Below are positions 43,350 to 53,005 of a DNA stretch of 64,000 nt, piece by piece. The notes below the pieces were generated by a model. It saw only the letters and a program-made list of their open reading frames with translations. It did no database searches and was not told the origin of the DNA. The stretch comes from Pedobacter frigiditerrae. GTDB lineage: Bacteria; Bacteroidota; Bacteroidia; Sphingobacteriales; Sphingobacteriaceae. The DNA is taken from assembly GCF_004331645.1 (NCBI RefSeq), contig NZ_SJSK01000002.1:620001-684000 (forward strand). Reading direction: 5' to 3'. Position 1 is the stretch's first letter, and each line of letters begins with the position of its first letter. Position numbers and translations under genes: made by a program.

Positions 43350-44456
43350 TTATTTCTTGCTTTTTAATTTCTTCAGGATAACTTTAAGCTTATCGGGTGT
43401 GTCATTGGTTATTTTTACATCTGGAGCAATGCCAATATTATCAATTGGATAAAGCGGTAATCTTTTAGACCTTGAAATTGCTGCTACTAATTTAAAATCG
43501 GGCTGTGGAAGATCGAAATATTGAGTATTCGAATAATCTAAAACTCCTGCAGAATTCTCTCCAAAGAGTATAACTTTCTTACTCTGCTTTGCATTTAGCA
43601 AAAACGTTTCGGCAGAACTTTCGCTGTTACGATCAATCAAAATCGCAATTTTTTTAGGGTATTTATATACAGAGTCTAAAGTTGTTAGAAAAAAATCTTT
43701 ACCAGAAGGATTTACAAACTTTCCTTTATTATTCTCCATTAATTTAATTACCGATGATAAAAATTGTTTATTTCCTTCAGGCAAATTTGTATCGCTTAAA
43801 TTTTCCTTTAAAATATTAATATTTCCATCAGATGCCCAATATTCATCGGGTTTAACTTTAATTGGATTAGTATATAGGTAAGGTAGTAAGCTGTTATAGG
43901 CATAATCAGTTCCTCCCGCATTACCCCTTAAATCTATAACCCAATAAGGTTTATCTTTAAGTGTACTTTTGTAATTAGTAATTAAACTATCAATCTTCTT
44001 TTTTTCAGACCACTCAAAGGAAGGTAGCCTGAACAATAATGCATCATTTTCTAAAATTGTAATACTTGTTTCTTCGCTTAATTTATCTTGAGCTGCAGGA
44101 GGTAAATCCCTTTTAGGAAATTGTTTATTTATCTCTTTAACCTTCTCTGGAAATTTTTCTCTGTATCTCCATCCCAACTGAACGCGAAGATGTCGATCTT
44201 TAAAAAAATTTGTCCATGTTTTTAGAATAACATAACAAGAATCGATAGCCTTAACATTTGCTGCTTTATTTTGCAGTTTACTTGTAAAATCATTAAAATA
44301 TGTCAGATTTTTAGCATTAACTTTATCATTAAAGCCAGCATAATTTGGCTTCACTTGGTTAACAAGAGCTTCAAAATTCAGTTTGCAATTACATTCTTGC
44401 GCATTTGAAATAAATGAACAATACACTATTGATATTATAGCAAGTAATTTTTTCAT
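43350..44456 (-). CDS. S41-family (C-terminal processing type) serine peptidase
   Basis: A 368-residue secreted protein with signal peptide 1-20 (...CSFISNAQ). The tail-specific-protease-like fold shows the strand WVIDLRGNAGG (172-182), the catalytic serine loop DRNSESSAETF (275-285; S281 likely the nucleophile) and FGENSAGVLDY (298-308). No PDZ domain is recognisable between 90 and 135. It lies 129 bp downstream of the last permease of the transporter array on the same strand and may be part of that operon. Whether it processes a peptide handled by the transporters is speculation. Confidence 0.85.
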   Translation of the reverse strand: MKKLLAIISIVYCSFISNAQECNCKLNFEALVNQVKPNYAGFNDKVNAKNLTYFNDFTSKLQNKAANVKAIDSCYVILKTWTNFFKDRHLRVQLGWRYREKFPEKVKEINKQFPKRDLPPAAQDKLSEETSITILENDALLFRLPSFEWSEKKKIDSLITNYKSTLKDKPYWVIDLRGNAGGTDYAYNSLLPYLYTNPIKVKPDEYWASDGNINILKENLSDTNLPEGNKQFLSSVIKLMENNKGKFVNPSGKDFFLTTLDSVYKYPKKIAILIDRNSESSAETFLLNAKQSKKVILFGENSAGVLDYSNTQYFDLPQPDFKLVAAISRSKRLPLYPIDNIGIAPDVKITNDTPDKLKVILKKLKSKK

Positions 44457-44585
44457 ATGGTTGTGTAGATTATATGCGTTTTTATTATTTCAAAGCCTAA
44501 ATCAAATAATAACTTGGTTTTTCTATTGGGCCTTCAAGTCACGTTTATTTTTACCTTCTAACTCATTGCCTTCAGCCTTCTACCC

Positions 44586-47006
44586 CTACTCGTACTTCAA
44601 AGCATCAACCGGATTATTTACGGCAGCTTTTCTAGCTTGTAAACTAACCGTAAACACAGCAATTATTACTGATGTTAAAGTTGCAATGGCAAATGGCCAA
44701 AAAGGCATATCAATTCTATAAGCAAATCCTTCTAACCATTTTTTAGTTAAGATAAAAGCAATTGGCCAACTGATTAGGTTTGCACTAACTACCAAAATCA
44801 TAAATGATTTATTTAACATATTGATAATCTGCAAATCTGAGGCACCCAATATTTTACGGATTGCAATTTCTTTTGTTCTGCGTTTTGCCATAAAAGTAGA
44901 CAAGGCAAATAGCCCTAACAACGAAAGCACAACTGAAATAATGCTGAAAAGCACAACGATCTGCATCAATCTAAGGGAAGGTTTCAGTTCTTTTAGAAAA
45001 GCATCTTCCACAGAGGTGTAAATCATTGGAAAATCAGGGTATACTTTTTTCCATTCTGCCTCTATTGTTTTAATGGCCGACTGATAATGATCATTATCAA
45101 AACGAACTAACAAATTATTTGTGTTTGAAGAGCCCCCTAAATGAGTTACTTTATATATTGTAGGCAAAACAGCCTTTTCAAAACTCTCGTTATTATAATC
45201 CTTAATAACCCCAACAACTTGAAAAACATCATTTTTTGGGCCACTTGTAAATGTTTTACCTACTAAATTTTTACCTAACAAATTGGCTGCTGATTGATTC
45301 AACACAACTGAATTAATGGTGTCTTGGGCATATTCCTTGGCAAAAATTCTTCCTGTTACCACCTTTACACCTAAAGCTGGCAATGCATCCATGGTAACCG
45401 TTACCGCATTAACATCAAATTTCTGATTGTTAAAAGTAAGTTCTCTAGATGTATTGAATGTATTGCCCATTACCTGTGTCGTTGTGGCCACATATTTAAC
45501 AGATGGTATCCGTTTGATACTTTCAACAAAAGAATCGCCTGTTTCGTAGTTAGTAGAAATATTTATTAATTTGTCCCTATCGAAACCTAAATCTTTACTG
45601 GCCATGTAATGGTTCTGCTTATACATAACCCCAATACCAATTATAAAGGTTACTGCTATTATAAATTGCAAAACCACCAAGCCATTTCTTAACGCAATAC
45701 CACCAAAACCACTTTCATAATTGCCTTTTAATACCTTAACCGGATTATACTTTGCTAATACCATAGCTGGGTAAAAACCCGCCAATAAAGTAATCAGTAT
45801 AAATAAGCCAAACAATTGACTAATAATTGAAAGCAATTGATCGCTATGCCAAAAACTTAGTTGTACATTAAAGTGATTACTAAAAGCTGGCAGTAATAAT
45901 TCTACCAATATGATTGTAATAAACAAAGCGGTTAGCGTTTGAATAGCCGCCTCCATTAAAAATTGCAGCACCAACTGTTTTTTATAAGCTCCGAGCACTT
46001 TTTTAACACCCACCTCTTTGGCGCGTTGCACTGATTGAGCTGTAGCCAAGTTCACAAAATTGATAACCGAAATAATTAACAAGAAAATAGAAAGTGCAAT
46101 AATCGGTTTAATTTTAGCTAACCAATTTTCTGAAAAAGAAGGAGTTGAATATACTTCGCTAATTGGTAGTATTTTTAAACCTGCTTTCCTATTTTTTTCT
46201 TTATAAAACTCATTGTATGTTGTTCCTCTAGCCTTTAAAAGTGCTTTTTTATAATCTACATAAACATTTAAAAGACTTTTGTTTAGCACATTTGTATCTA
46301 AAAATTTCTCAGCCCGAACATAAATACCAGTGTAATTTGAATTACTAATTTGATCAGGATCAGTATCTCTTTCTCCAGTATGGGTAATGGCATTAAATGC
46401 TAAACTTTCAGCAGTAGAAGGATCTTTTACTACACCCGTTACAGTCATTAAATTTCCTTCATCACTTCGCCACCTCACTAACTTTAACTGTCTGCCTATC
46501 ACTTTATCTGTTCCAAATAATTGAATGGCTACACTTTGCTTTAAAACGATAGTATTTGGTGCGTTAATGGCAGTTAATTCGTCTCCGTCAATAAACTCAT
46601 ACGGAAACACTTTAAAAAAAAGTGAATCAGCATCAACAATATCTTTAACAATTACAGGATTATTTCTATCAATCTTTACTGAATATCCATCTCCCCAACC
46701 TTCACTTGCCTTTGTTACATATTTAAACTGTGGTATCTTCTCCTTTAATACCGTTGCAATTCTAGATTCACTTCTTTGTTGCCAATAAGCCTTGTTGTCT
46801 GGGGTAAAAAAATCATGATATTCTCTAACTTGATAAACATTTTTCAGTTCAGGGCTCCATTTATCATAACTCGATTCGTGATTTACAAATAACAATAAAA
46901 GCACAAAGGCTGTTAAGCCAATTGCTAATCCACCAATATTAATGGCAGCATAAACTTTGTTTTTAAACAAATTACGCAAGGCTATTTTTAAGTTAAGTTT
47001 GAACAT
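44586..47006 (-). CDS. MacB/FtsX-type ABC permease, P7 of the array
   Basis: An 806-residue inner-membrane permease with eight predicted helices in two halves, each half a large periplasmic loop followed by an FtsX domain. The N-terminus is MFKLNLKIALRNLFKNK and the end NPVDALKYE, as in all seven copies. Coupling motifs are EVGVKKVLGAYKKQLVLQF (about 332) and EIAIRKILGASDLQIINML (about 715). It is the most divergent member (LFKNKVYAAIN, NHESSYDKWSPEL) and directly follows its own ATPase (47094-47783) by 87 bp, so ATPase 2 and P7 may form a unit. MacB-type pumps transmit ATPase motion to the periplasm to drive export through a TolC channel. Substrate unknown. Confidence 0.92.
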   Translation of the reverse strand: MFKLNLKIALRNLFKNKVYAAINIGGLAIGLTAFVLLLLFVNHESSYDKWSPELKNVYQVREYHDFFTPDNKAYWQQRSESRIATVLKEKIPQFKYVTKASEGWGDGYSVKIDRNNPVIVKDIVDADSLFFKVFPYEFIDGDELTAINAPNTIVLKQSVAIQLFGTDKVIGRQLKLVRWRSDEGNLMTVTGVVKDPSTAESLAFNAITHTGERDTDPDQISNSNYTGIYVRAEKFLDTNVLNKSLLNVYVDYKKALLKARGTTYNEFYKEKNRKAGLKILPISEVYSTPSFSENWLAKIKPIIALSIFLLIISVINFVNLATAQSVQRAKEVGVKKVLGAYKKQLVLQFLMEAAIQTLTALFITIILVELLLPAFSNHFNVQLSFWHSDQLLSIISQLFGLFILITLLAGFYPAMVLAKYNPVKVLKGNYESGFGGIALRNGLVVLQFIIAVTFIIGIGVMYKQNHYMASKDLGFDRDKLINISTNYETGDSFVESIKRIPSVKYVATTTQVMGNTFNTSRELTFNNQKFDVNAVTVTMDALPALGVKVVTGRIFAKEYAQDTINSVVLNQSAANLLGKNLVGKTFTSGPKNDVFQVVGVIKDYNNESFEKAVLPTIYKVTHLGGSSNTNNLLVRFDNDHYQSAIKTIEAEWKKVYPDFPMIYTSVEDAFLKELKPSLRLMQIVVLFSIISVVLSLLGLFALSTFMAKRRTKEIAIRKILGASDLQIINMLNKSFMILVVSANLISWPIAFILTKKWLEGFAYRIDMPFWPFAIATLTSVIIAVFTVSLQARKAAVNNPVDALKYE

Positions 47007-47022
47007 GTTATTAGAATTGAGT

Positions 47023-47038
47023 CCCGATAGCTATCGGG
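47023..47038. repeat. Interspersed palindrome CCCGATAGCTATCGGG, copy 4
   Basis: Perfect copy between ATPase 2 and P7. It sits inside a TTGAG/GAGATATGAG word repeat (AATTGAG then palindrome then GAGATATGAG), as if inserted there. Confidence 0.85.
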
Positions 47039-47093
47039 ATGAGATATGAGAATTGAGGCATAAGACGGAACTTTACTTATTTGTTATTACATT

Positions 47094-47783
47094 TTACATT
47101 TGTTTCTCCACCGAAATATCTTCCTTTATCACACCATCTTCAATGGTTAATATTCTATTGCCGTATTGTGCATTTTTTTCTGAGTGTGTAACCTGAAGAA
47201 TGGTAATCCCCTCCTCTTGATTTAATTTTTTAAATAAATCCATTATTTGTTCTGCCTGTGTCGATTGCAAATTTCCAGTTGGTTCATCAGCCAAAATAAT
47301 TGATGGTTGTGCCACCAATGCCCTTGCAATACCCACCAATTGTTGTTGACCACCTGATAATTGATTTGGAAATAAATCTTTTTTAGCTACCATATTAAAT
47401 CTGTCCAAAACATCAGCTATGCGGCTTTTACGCTCTGAACCTGGGATTTTTTTATATAACAACGGTGCTTCAATATTTTCGGCAACTGTCATCTCATCAA
47501 TTAAATGGTAAGCCTGAAAAACAAATCCAATATGGTTGCGATACAACTCAATCCTTTGGCGTTCTTTCATCGCAGTTACATCTTCGCCCATAAAATGATA
47601 TTCGCCATAAGTTGGCTCTTCTAGCATTCCCAAAATATTTAACAAAGTTGATTTTCCGGCACCAGAAGGTCCCATAATGGAAACAAATTCGCCTTGTTTA
47701 ATACTGGTAGTTACGTGACGGAGTATATAACTTTTCACACCTTTATTAGCGTAGTATTTTTCTATGTTTTTAAGTTCAATCAT
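47094..47783 (-). CDS. LolD/MacB-type ABC ATPase 2, variant signature
   Basis: A 229-residue ATPase that powers a MacB/FtsX-type permease. Walker A GPSGAGKST (39-47), Q-loop FVFQAYHLIDE, signature LSGGQQQ and Walker B IILADEP are intact, and the H-loop is QVTHSE. Two differences from the usual LolD/MacB sequence are visible: the signature is followed by LVGIARAL instead of RVAIARAL, and the D-loop reads GNLQS instead of GNLDS, so the D-loop Asp is Gln. I have seen similar variants in Bacteroidota paralogues, so it is probably active but may pair with a specific permease. It lies just before P7 and after P6. Confidence 0.93.
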   Translation of the reverse strand: MIELKNIEKYYANKGVKSYILRHVTTSIKQGEFVSIMGPSGAGKSTLLNILGMLEEPTYGEYHFMGEDVTAMKERQRIELYRNHIGFVFQAYHLIDEMTVAENIEAPLLYKKIPGSERKSRIADVLDRFNMVAKKDLFPNQLSGGQQQLVGIARALVAQPSIILADEPTGNLQSTQAEQIMDLFKKLNQEEGITILQVTHSEKNAQYGNRILTIEDGVIKEDISVEKQM

Positions 47784-47877
47784 TTTTGAGTATTTAGTAG
47801 TTAGTACAAAGTATTTAGATAACCTAAGTCTTTGATCATTGCTCTTTCATCTTTGGTCTTTAAGCTTTCAGCTTAAA
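47784..47877. repeat. ~95-bp intergenic repeat, copy A
   Basis: It starts GAGTATTTAGTAGTTAGTA after the ATPase 2 start and ends TTTAAGCTTTCAGCTTAAA (47859-47877), abutting the P6 stop. It has the same wording and order as the copies at 57824, 60288 and 62766. Confidence 0.7.
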
Positions 47878-50268
47878 TTACTCGTATTTCAATGCATCAA
47901 TTGTATTTGCTTTTGCTGCTTTATAACTTCTCAGTGTAACTGTAATAATGGTAATGGTCATAGATATTAACATGGCAAAAACAAAAGGCCAAATGCTTAA
48001 ATCGATACGATATTCGAAGCCTGCTAACCAATTTTTAACAAAAATGTAAGCTACTGGCCAAGCCACCATATTTGCTATTAGCACCATCCATAAAAATGAA
48101 CTATTTAACATTTTAATGAGCTCTAAATTTGAAGCCCCTAAAACCTTTCTAATGGCAATTTCTTTGGTACGTTGTGTGGCCACAAAAGAAATTAAACCAA
48201 ACAAGCCAATGAAAGAAATAAAGATGACCACACCTGCAAAAACTTTAAAAAGTGTACCCATAATTTGTTCTGTTTCATAGTATTCTTTTAAACTTTCATC
48301 AAAGAAATTATTTTCGTAAACGTAGTCTGGAAAAGTAGCGTTAAATGTACTTTCAATTTTTTTAAGCGTTGCTAACATCTCTTTTTTATCTAACTTAATG
48401 GCAACGTTTTCATAGTTCCTTTTTCTAGAGAATATAGCTATTGGTGCAATTGCTTCATGTAATGAATAATTATTAAAATCTTTCACTACGCCAACAACTG
48501 GACCAGATGCCCCCCATATGCGCATTATCTTGCCTATAGCATCTGCTGGATTTTTAACATTCAGTTTTTTAAGTAAAGTTTCATTTACCACAAATTCTTT
48601 TGTGGTATCACTTTTAGCTAATTGTCTTCCTGCTATTAAGGTTAACCCAAAGGTTTTAAAGTATTCATCATCAGCAGTTTTAACATTTACCTGAAATTCT
48701 GCACTTTTTGAACTGTTGTAGTTAAAGCTGGTTTCGTTATTATTGCCAGAAGATGGTGCTCCCCCATTAAAGCTTATACTCTTTACACCATTTATTGCCA
48801 ATAGCCTTTCTTTAAAACCACTGTATTTTATTTGGCTTACACTATCTGTTGGTAAATTTATCATTGCGATTGCGTCTGTATCAAACCCAAGAGATTTATC
48901 ACGTATGTAACTCATTTGTTTAATTACAACAAGTGTACTTACAATTAAAATTGCAGTAATGGCAAACTGTACAACAACCAAAGTTTTACGCAAACCAACT
49001 CCTCCAGCGTTTGCGGCAACTTTATTTTTTATAGCCAAAGCCGGACTAAAACCAGACATAACTAATGCTGGATACAAACCTGCTAAGAAGCTTACCAAAA
49101 CCAATAAACCTAACAAGAAAATAAATATAATCGGTTCACCAAACAAACTGAAATTGACATCACCACCAAATAGATTTTCCATTTTTGGCAAGGTTAATTC
49201 GGTTAATACACAGGCTAATAACAAGGCAATCACTGTAATCAATGCAGTTTCGCTTAAGAATTGCCAAATCAACTGCTTGCGTCTGCTTCCCATTACTTTA
49301 CGAACACCAACTTCCTTGCTCCTGCTAATTGCTTGCGCCGTAGCAAGATTTACGAAATTTATACAAGCAGTTATCAGCAAGAACAAACCGATAATGGCTA
49401 AACCCAAAATTTGCTTGTAAGGTGTAACTTGGTTTGCAAAATTGCCATAATCTTCATTGTGGTGAATATCACTTAATGGTTGAAACTGATGTCCTTCTTT
49501 TCCTGGTCCTTTTTCCACATAATATTTCTTGATGAACTGTTGCAATGGTTTATCTAACTCTGTAACCGCTACACCTTTTTTAAGTAATACAAAACACTCA
49601 GAACTTGAGGAAACAGAATTCCATACTTTCAAATTTCTATTATTGTAGCTTGAATAGCTAAAAATAATACCTAACGGGAAACTGCTATTTTGTGGATTAT
49701 CTTTAATTACTCCAGTAACTTTAAAATCTTTATCGGTATTAAAATTAATGCTGTTACCTACTGCTTTTTGCCAATCTCCAAAATACTTTATAGCCATTTT
49801 TTCTGACAGCACTACTGTATTTGGTGTATTTAATGCTTGATTTGCATTGCCTGATAACCAGTTATAATCGAAAATTTCGAAAAATGAGGGCTCTGCATAA
49901 AATACAGATTCAGAATCTTTAATTTCTGATTTGCCTTTTTGTGCTTTTACTTTTACTATGCCTCCACTTTGCTGAATAGCAGCAACCTTTTCAAATTGTG
50001 AGAAATCATTTCTCATAGCTGGAGCTAAAGGTAAGGGTACACCCGGCGATTGAAATTCATTTGCATCTGCATATTTCCATGAAGATACCACACGATATAT
50101 TCTATCGCTATTGACGTAATCCTTATCAAAGCTGGTTTGATAGCTCACAAAAATGAAGATGAGAATGCAGCTGGCTAATCCAATTGATAGGCCAAAAACA
50201 TTTATGGCGGTATATCCTTTGTATTTCCAAAGGTTGCGAAGGGCGATTTTTAAGTTTAATTTAAACAT
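47878..50268 (-). CDS. MacB/FtsX-type ABC permease, P6 of the array
   Basis: A 796-residue permease closely related to P5 (same length; N-termini LWKYKGYTAINVFGLSIGLA and LWKNKGYTFINVIGLSIGMA). The first periplasmic domain lies at about 45-285, the FtsX core near 285-405 (EVGVRKVMGSRRKQLIWQFL), the second periplasmic domain at about 465-670, and the final helices at 680-790 (EIAIRKVLGASNLELIKML). It ends NTIDALKYE. The P5/P6 variant 'NTIDALKYE', in place of 'NPVDALKYE', supports their common origin by duplication. No ATPase is fused; it must use ATPase 1 or 2. Confidence 0.93.
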   Translation of the reverse strand: MFKLNLKIALRNLWKYKGYTAINVFGLSIGLASCILIFIFVSYQTSFDKDYVNSDRIYRVVSSWKYADANEFQSPGVPLPLAPAMRNDFSQFEKVAAIQQSGGIVKVKAQKGKSEIKDSESVFYAEPSFFEIFDYNWLSGNANQALNTPNTVVLSEKMAIKYFGDWQKAVGNSINFNTDKDFKVTGVIKDNPQNSSFPLGIIFSYSSYNNRNLKVWNSVSSSSECFVLLKKGVAVTELDKPLQQFIKKYYVEKGPGKEGHQFQPLSDIHHNEDYGNFANQVTPYKQILGLAIIGLFLLITACINFVNLATAQAISRSKEVGVRKVMGSRRKQLIWQFLSETALITVIALLLACVLTELTLPKMENLFGGDVNFSLFGEPIIFIFLLGLLVLVSFLAGLYPALVMSGFSPALAIKNKVAANAGGVGLRKTLVVVQFAITAILIVSTLVVIKQMSYIRDKSLGFDTDAIAMINLPTDSVSQIKYSGFKERLLAINGVKSISFNGGAPSSGNNNETSFNYNSSKSAEFQVNVKTADDEYFKTFGLTLIAGRQLAKSDTTKEFVVNETLLKKLNVKNPADAIGKIMRIWGASGPVVGVVKDFNNYSLHEAIAPIAIFSRKRNYENVAIKLDKKEMLATLKKIESTFNATFPDYVYENNFFDESLKEYYETEQIMGTLFKVFAGVVIFISFIGLFGLISFVATQRTKEIAIRKVLGASNLELIKMLNSSFLWMVLIANMVAWPVAYIFVKNWLAGFEYRIDLSIWPFVFAMLISMTITIITVTLRSYKAAKANTIDALKYE

Positions 50269-50538
50269 CCTGTGAGATTTGAGATGTGAGATTTGAGATG
50301 TGAGACATAGTTTGAAAATTATTTCGATTAGAGATGTGCCAATTTTATACCAAGGAATTAAAATAAATTAAACAACTATAATTCAGATACTTAATAATTT
50401 TAATTGCAAAAAAATGTTCGTTTTCGAACAATAGCTGTACGCTTGCGAACGGTTAATTAAGGTGGAAGGTATTGAGTTGGAAGGCGGAAGGTTGTTGATG
50501 TACAAACCCTACGCCTTATTACCCTCTACCATCAAAAT
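50269..50538. repeat. P5-P6 spacer with GAGAT-type word repeats
   Basis: This gap opens with repeats of GAGATTTGAGATGTGAGAT (50273-50305) and ends with GGAAGGTATTGAGTTGGAAGG-like words near 50463 (quoted in part). Unlike the other spacers it lacks the TAGTAGTTAGTATA repeat. There is no gene. Confidence 0.45.
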
Positions 50539-52929
50539 TTATTCGTATTTTAAAGCATCAATTGTATTTGCAACTGCAGCTTTGTAAGAGCGGATGCTTA
50601 CTGTTAATAAAGTAATAATCATGGTAATGCACATGGCTAAAATAAATGGCCAAACACTCAATTCCATTCTATAGGCAAAACCTTTAAGCCATTCACTCAC
50701 AATTAAGTAAGCAATTGGCCAAGCCACTAAATTTGCGATAAATACCATCAACAGAAAGGAACCATTTAGCATTTTTACCAACTCAAACGTAGTAGCGCCT
50801 AAAACTTTTCTTATTGCCATTTCTTTAGTGCGTTGTGTGGCTACAAAAGCCATCAGCCCAAATAAACCAATAAAAGAAATAAAAACAATTACTCCAGCAA
50901 AAACTTTAAATAGAATGCCCATTATTTTTTCGGTTTCATATTGGCTATTAATACTTTCATTCACAAAACTTGAATAATAAATCTGGTCTGGAAACAAACT
51001 ATTCCACAATTGTTCAATTTTTTTATCTGCTGAGAATAAATGTTTAGTATCTAATTTTATGGCCGCCCTCCAATAATTATTTTTACCCGCAGAAATGGTT
51101 AACCCAGAAATATTGTCTTTTAGCGATAAATCATTAAAATCTTTAATTACACCAATTATTGGAATATTTTGTCCGGTAGAGTTTATCAATTTACCTATGG
51201 CATCTTGTGGATTATTAATGTGAACTTTCTTTAAAAAGGTTTCGTTAACCACGTATCCATTTGCTGTATCATTTTTAGCAAATAGTTTTCCGGCTATTAA
51301 TTTTAAATCGAATAATGAAAAATAATCTTCATCCGCTTTCATTCTCCTTACCTCGAAATCTTTATTTTTTATTCCATTAAATGTAAAATCAGATGAATTT
51401 ATATTTGGCGATAAAGGCGCATCCTGACAATAACTCACTTTGTTAACACCAGGAATTTTCAACAATCTATCTTTAAAATTCTCATGCTTTAGCCTATTCA
51501 AACTATCATTTGGTAAGCTAATCATCATTACTTCGTTTGCGTTAAAACCAAGCTGTTTTTGTTGTAAATACTCCATTTGGCGCATTACTACTATGGTACT
51601 AATAATTAGAATAATGGCTATTGAAAACTGCACTACTACCAAGATTCTGCGCAAACTTAAACCACCATTATTTAGCTTAATTTTGCTTTTAATTGCCAAT
51701 ACTGGTGTAAAACCCGACATGATGATAGCTGGATAAAAACCCGCTAAAAAACCGACAAACATCACCAAACAAAGCATAAATACAAAAATGATTGGATGCT
51801 GAAACAGACCAACAGAAATAGTGCCTTTAAAAAGATTTTCCATCTGAGGAATAGCTAATTCTGCTAATACACAAGCAATAAGCATTGCCGCTAATGTTAC
51901 TAAAAAAGTTTCGGTTAAGAATTGCACAATTAATTGTTTACGCAAACTTCCCATTACTTTTCTAACACCGACTTCTTTAGCTCTGTTAATAGCTTGAGCT
52001 GTACTTAAATTAACAAAGTTGATGCAAGCGGTAATAATTAAAAAAAGCGCTATAATGCCCAATCCGTAAATCTGGGTTTTACTAATAGTGAGGTTAGAAA
52101 AGTTATCATAATGTTCACTAAAATGAATATCTCGTAATGCTTCTAATTTGTTGTTTTGATTGCCCGCAACTTTTCTGTCGGCATAATTCTTCTTATTAAA
52201 TTGCGCCAATGATGTTTCGATATCCTTAGCCTTTAAACCGTCTTTTAATAATATGTAAAACTCATTTCCAGAACTTACACAATCCCAGCATTCATCATCT
52301 TTCTCTGGATAAGTTTGATAACTTACCATAATATTGAGCGGGAAACTGCTATTTTTTGGAATATCCTTAAATACACCACTAACTTTTAGCAAGGTTTTAT
52401 TGCCCATTGTTACGTTTTTACCAATCGCATTTTGCGAATTCCCGAAATAATGCTTGGCAGCTGTTTCTGATAATACTACCGTATTGGGTTCATTTAATGC
52501 TGTAGTTGGTTTTGCATACAACCACTGCATTCCAAATATTTCGAAAAAATCAGGTTCAACGTAATAAACGGTTTCGTCTTTTTTAACTAAATCCTTACCC
52601 GTAGCATCTTTAACGCGGATGATGTGCCATTTTCTAAAAATTGCCGCAGCTTTTTCTATTCCTACAATTTCATTCTTTGCTGTTTTTACAGCTGGAATTG
52701 CAACCGCATTCGAATAATCATCAAAAGCATCGTATTTCCATTCGGTTACAAATCGATAAATTCTATTTTCATTTTTAATGCTCTCATCAAAACTTAATTG
52801 ATAGCGAATAAACAAAAAGATAAGGATACAACTTGCCATTCCGATGGAAAGACCAATAACGTTGATAAAAGTATAGCCTTTGTTTTTCCATAGATTTCGC
52901 AATGCGATTTTTAAGTTGAGTTTGAACAT
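50539..52929 (-). CDS. MacB/FtsX-type ABC permease, P5 of the array
   Basis: A 796-residue sister of P6. N-terminus MFKLNLKIALRNLWKNKGYT. The first periplasmic domain starts LSFDESIKNENRIYRFV. Coupling motifs are EVGVRKVMGSLRKQLIVQF (about 332) and EMAIRKVLGATTFELVKML (about 703). The end is NTIDALKYE. Differences from P6 concentrate in the two periplasmic domains, while the membrane and coupling parts are nearly the same, which would fit different cargo with the same motor (inference). Confidence 0.93.
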   Translation of the reverse strand: MFKLNLKIALRNLWKNKGYTFINVIGLSIGMASCILIFLFIRYQLSFDESIKNENRIYRFVTEWKYDAFDDYSNAVAIPAVKTAKNEIVGIEKAAAIFRKWHIIRVKDATGKDLVKKDETVYYVEPDFFEIFGMQWLYAKPTTALNEPNTVVLSETAAKHYFGNSQNAIGKNVTMGNKTLLKVSGVFKDIPKNSSFPLNIMVSYQTYPEKDDECWDCVSSGNEFYILLKDGLKAKDIETSLAQFNKKNYADRKVAGNQNNKLEALRDIHFSEHYDNFSNLTISKTQIYGLGIIALFLIITACINFVNLSTAQAINRAKEVGVRKVMGSLRKQLIVQFLTETFLVTLAAMLIACVLAELAIPQMENLFKGTISVGLFQHPIIFVFMLCLVMFVGFLAGFYPAIIMSGFTPVLAIKSKIKLNNGGLSLRRILVVVQFSIAIILIISTIVVMRQMEYLQQKQLGFNANEVMMISLPNDSLNRLKHENFKDRLLKIPGVNKVSYCQDAPLSPNINSSDFTFNGIKNKDFEVRRMKADEDYFSLFDLKLIAGKLFAKNDTANGYVVNETFLKKVHINNPQDAIGKLINSTGQNIPIIGVIKDFNDLSLKDNISGLTISAGKNNYWRAAIKLDTKHLFSADKKIEQLWNSLFPDQIYYSSFVNESINSQYETEKIMGILFKVFAGVIVFISFIGLFGLMAFVATQRTKEMAIRKVLGATTFELVKMLNGSFLLMVFIANLVAWPIAYLIVSEWLKGFAYRMELSVWPFILAMCITMIITLLTVSIRSYKAAVANTIDALKYE

Positions 52930-53005
52930 CTTTCAGTATTGAGAAGTGAGATATGAGATTTGAGACATAGTTTTATAGTTGAAAATTGTTAACTGAAAAC
53001 TGTCT

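Noticed and set aside
48959..49420. A 153-codon plus-strand frame opposite permease P6, and a similar 144-codon one at 54321-54755 opposite P4
   Set aside because: Both are antisense shadows of permease coding sequence, recurring at matching places because the permeases are paralogues; the Lys/Ile/Asn-rich composition is not protein-like.
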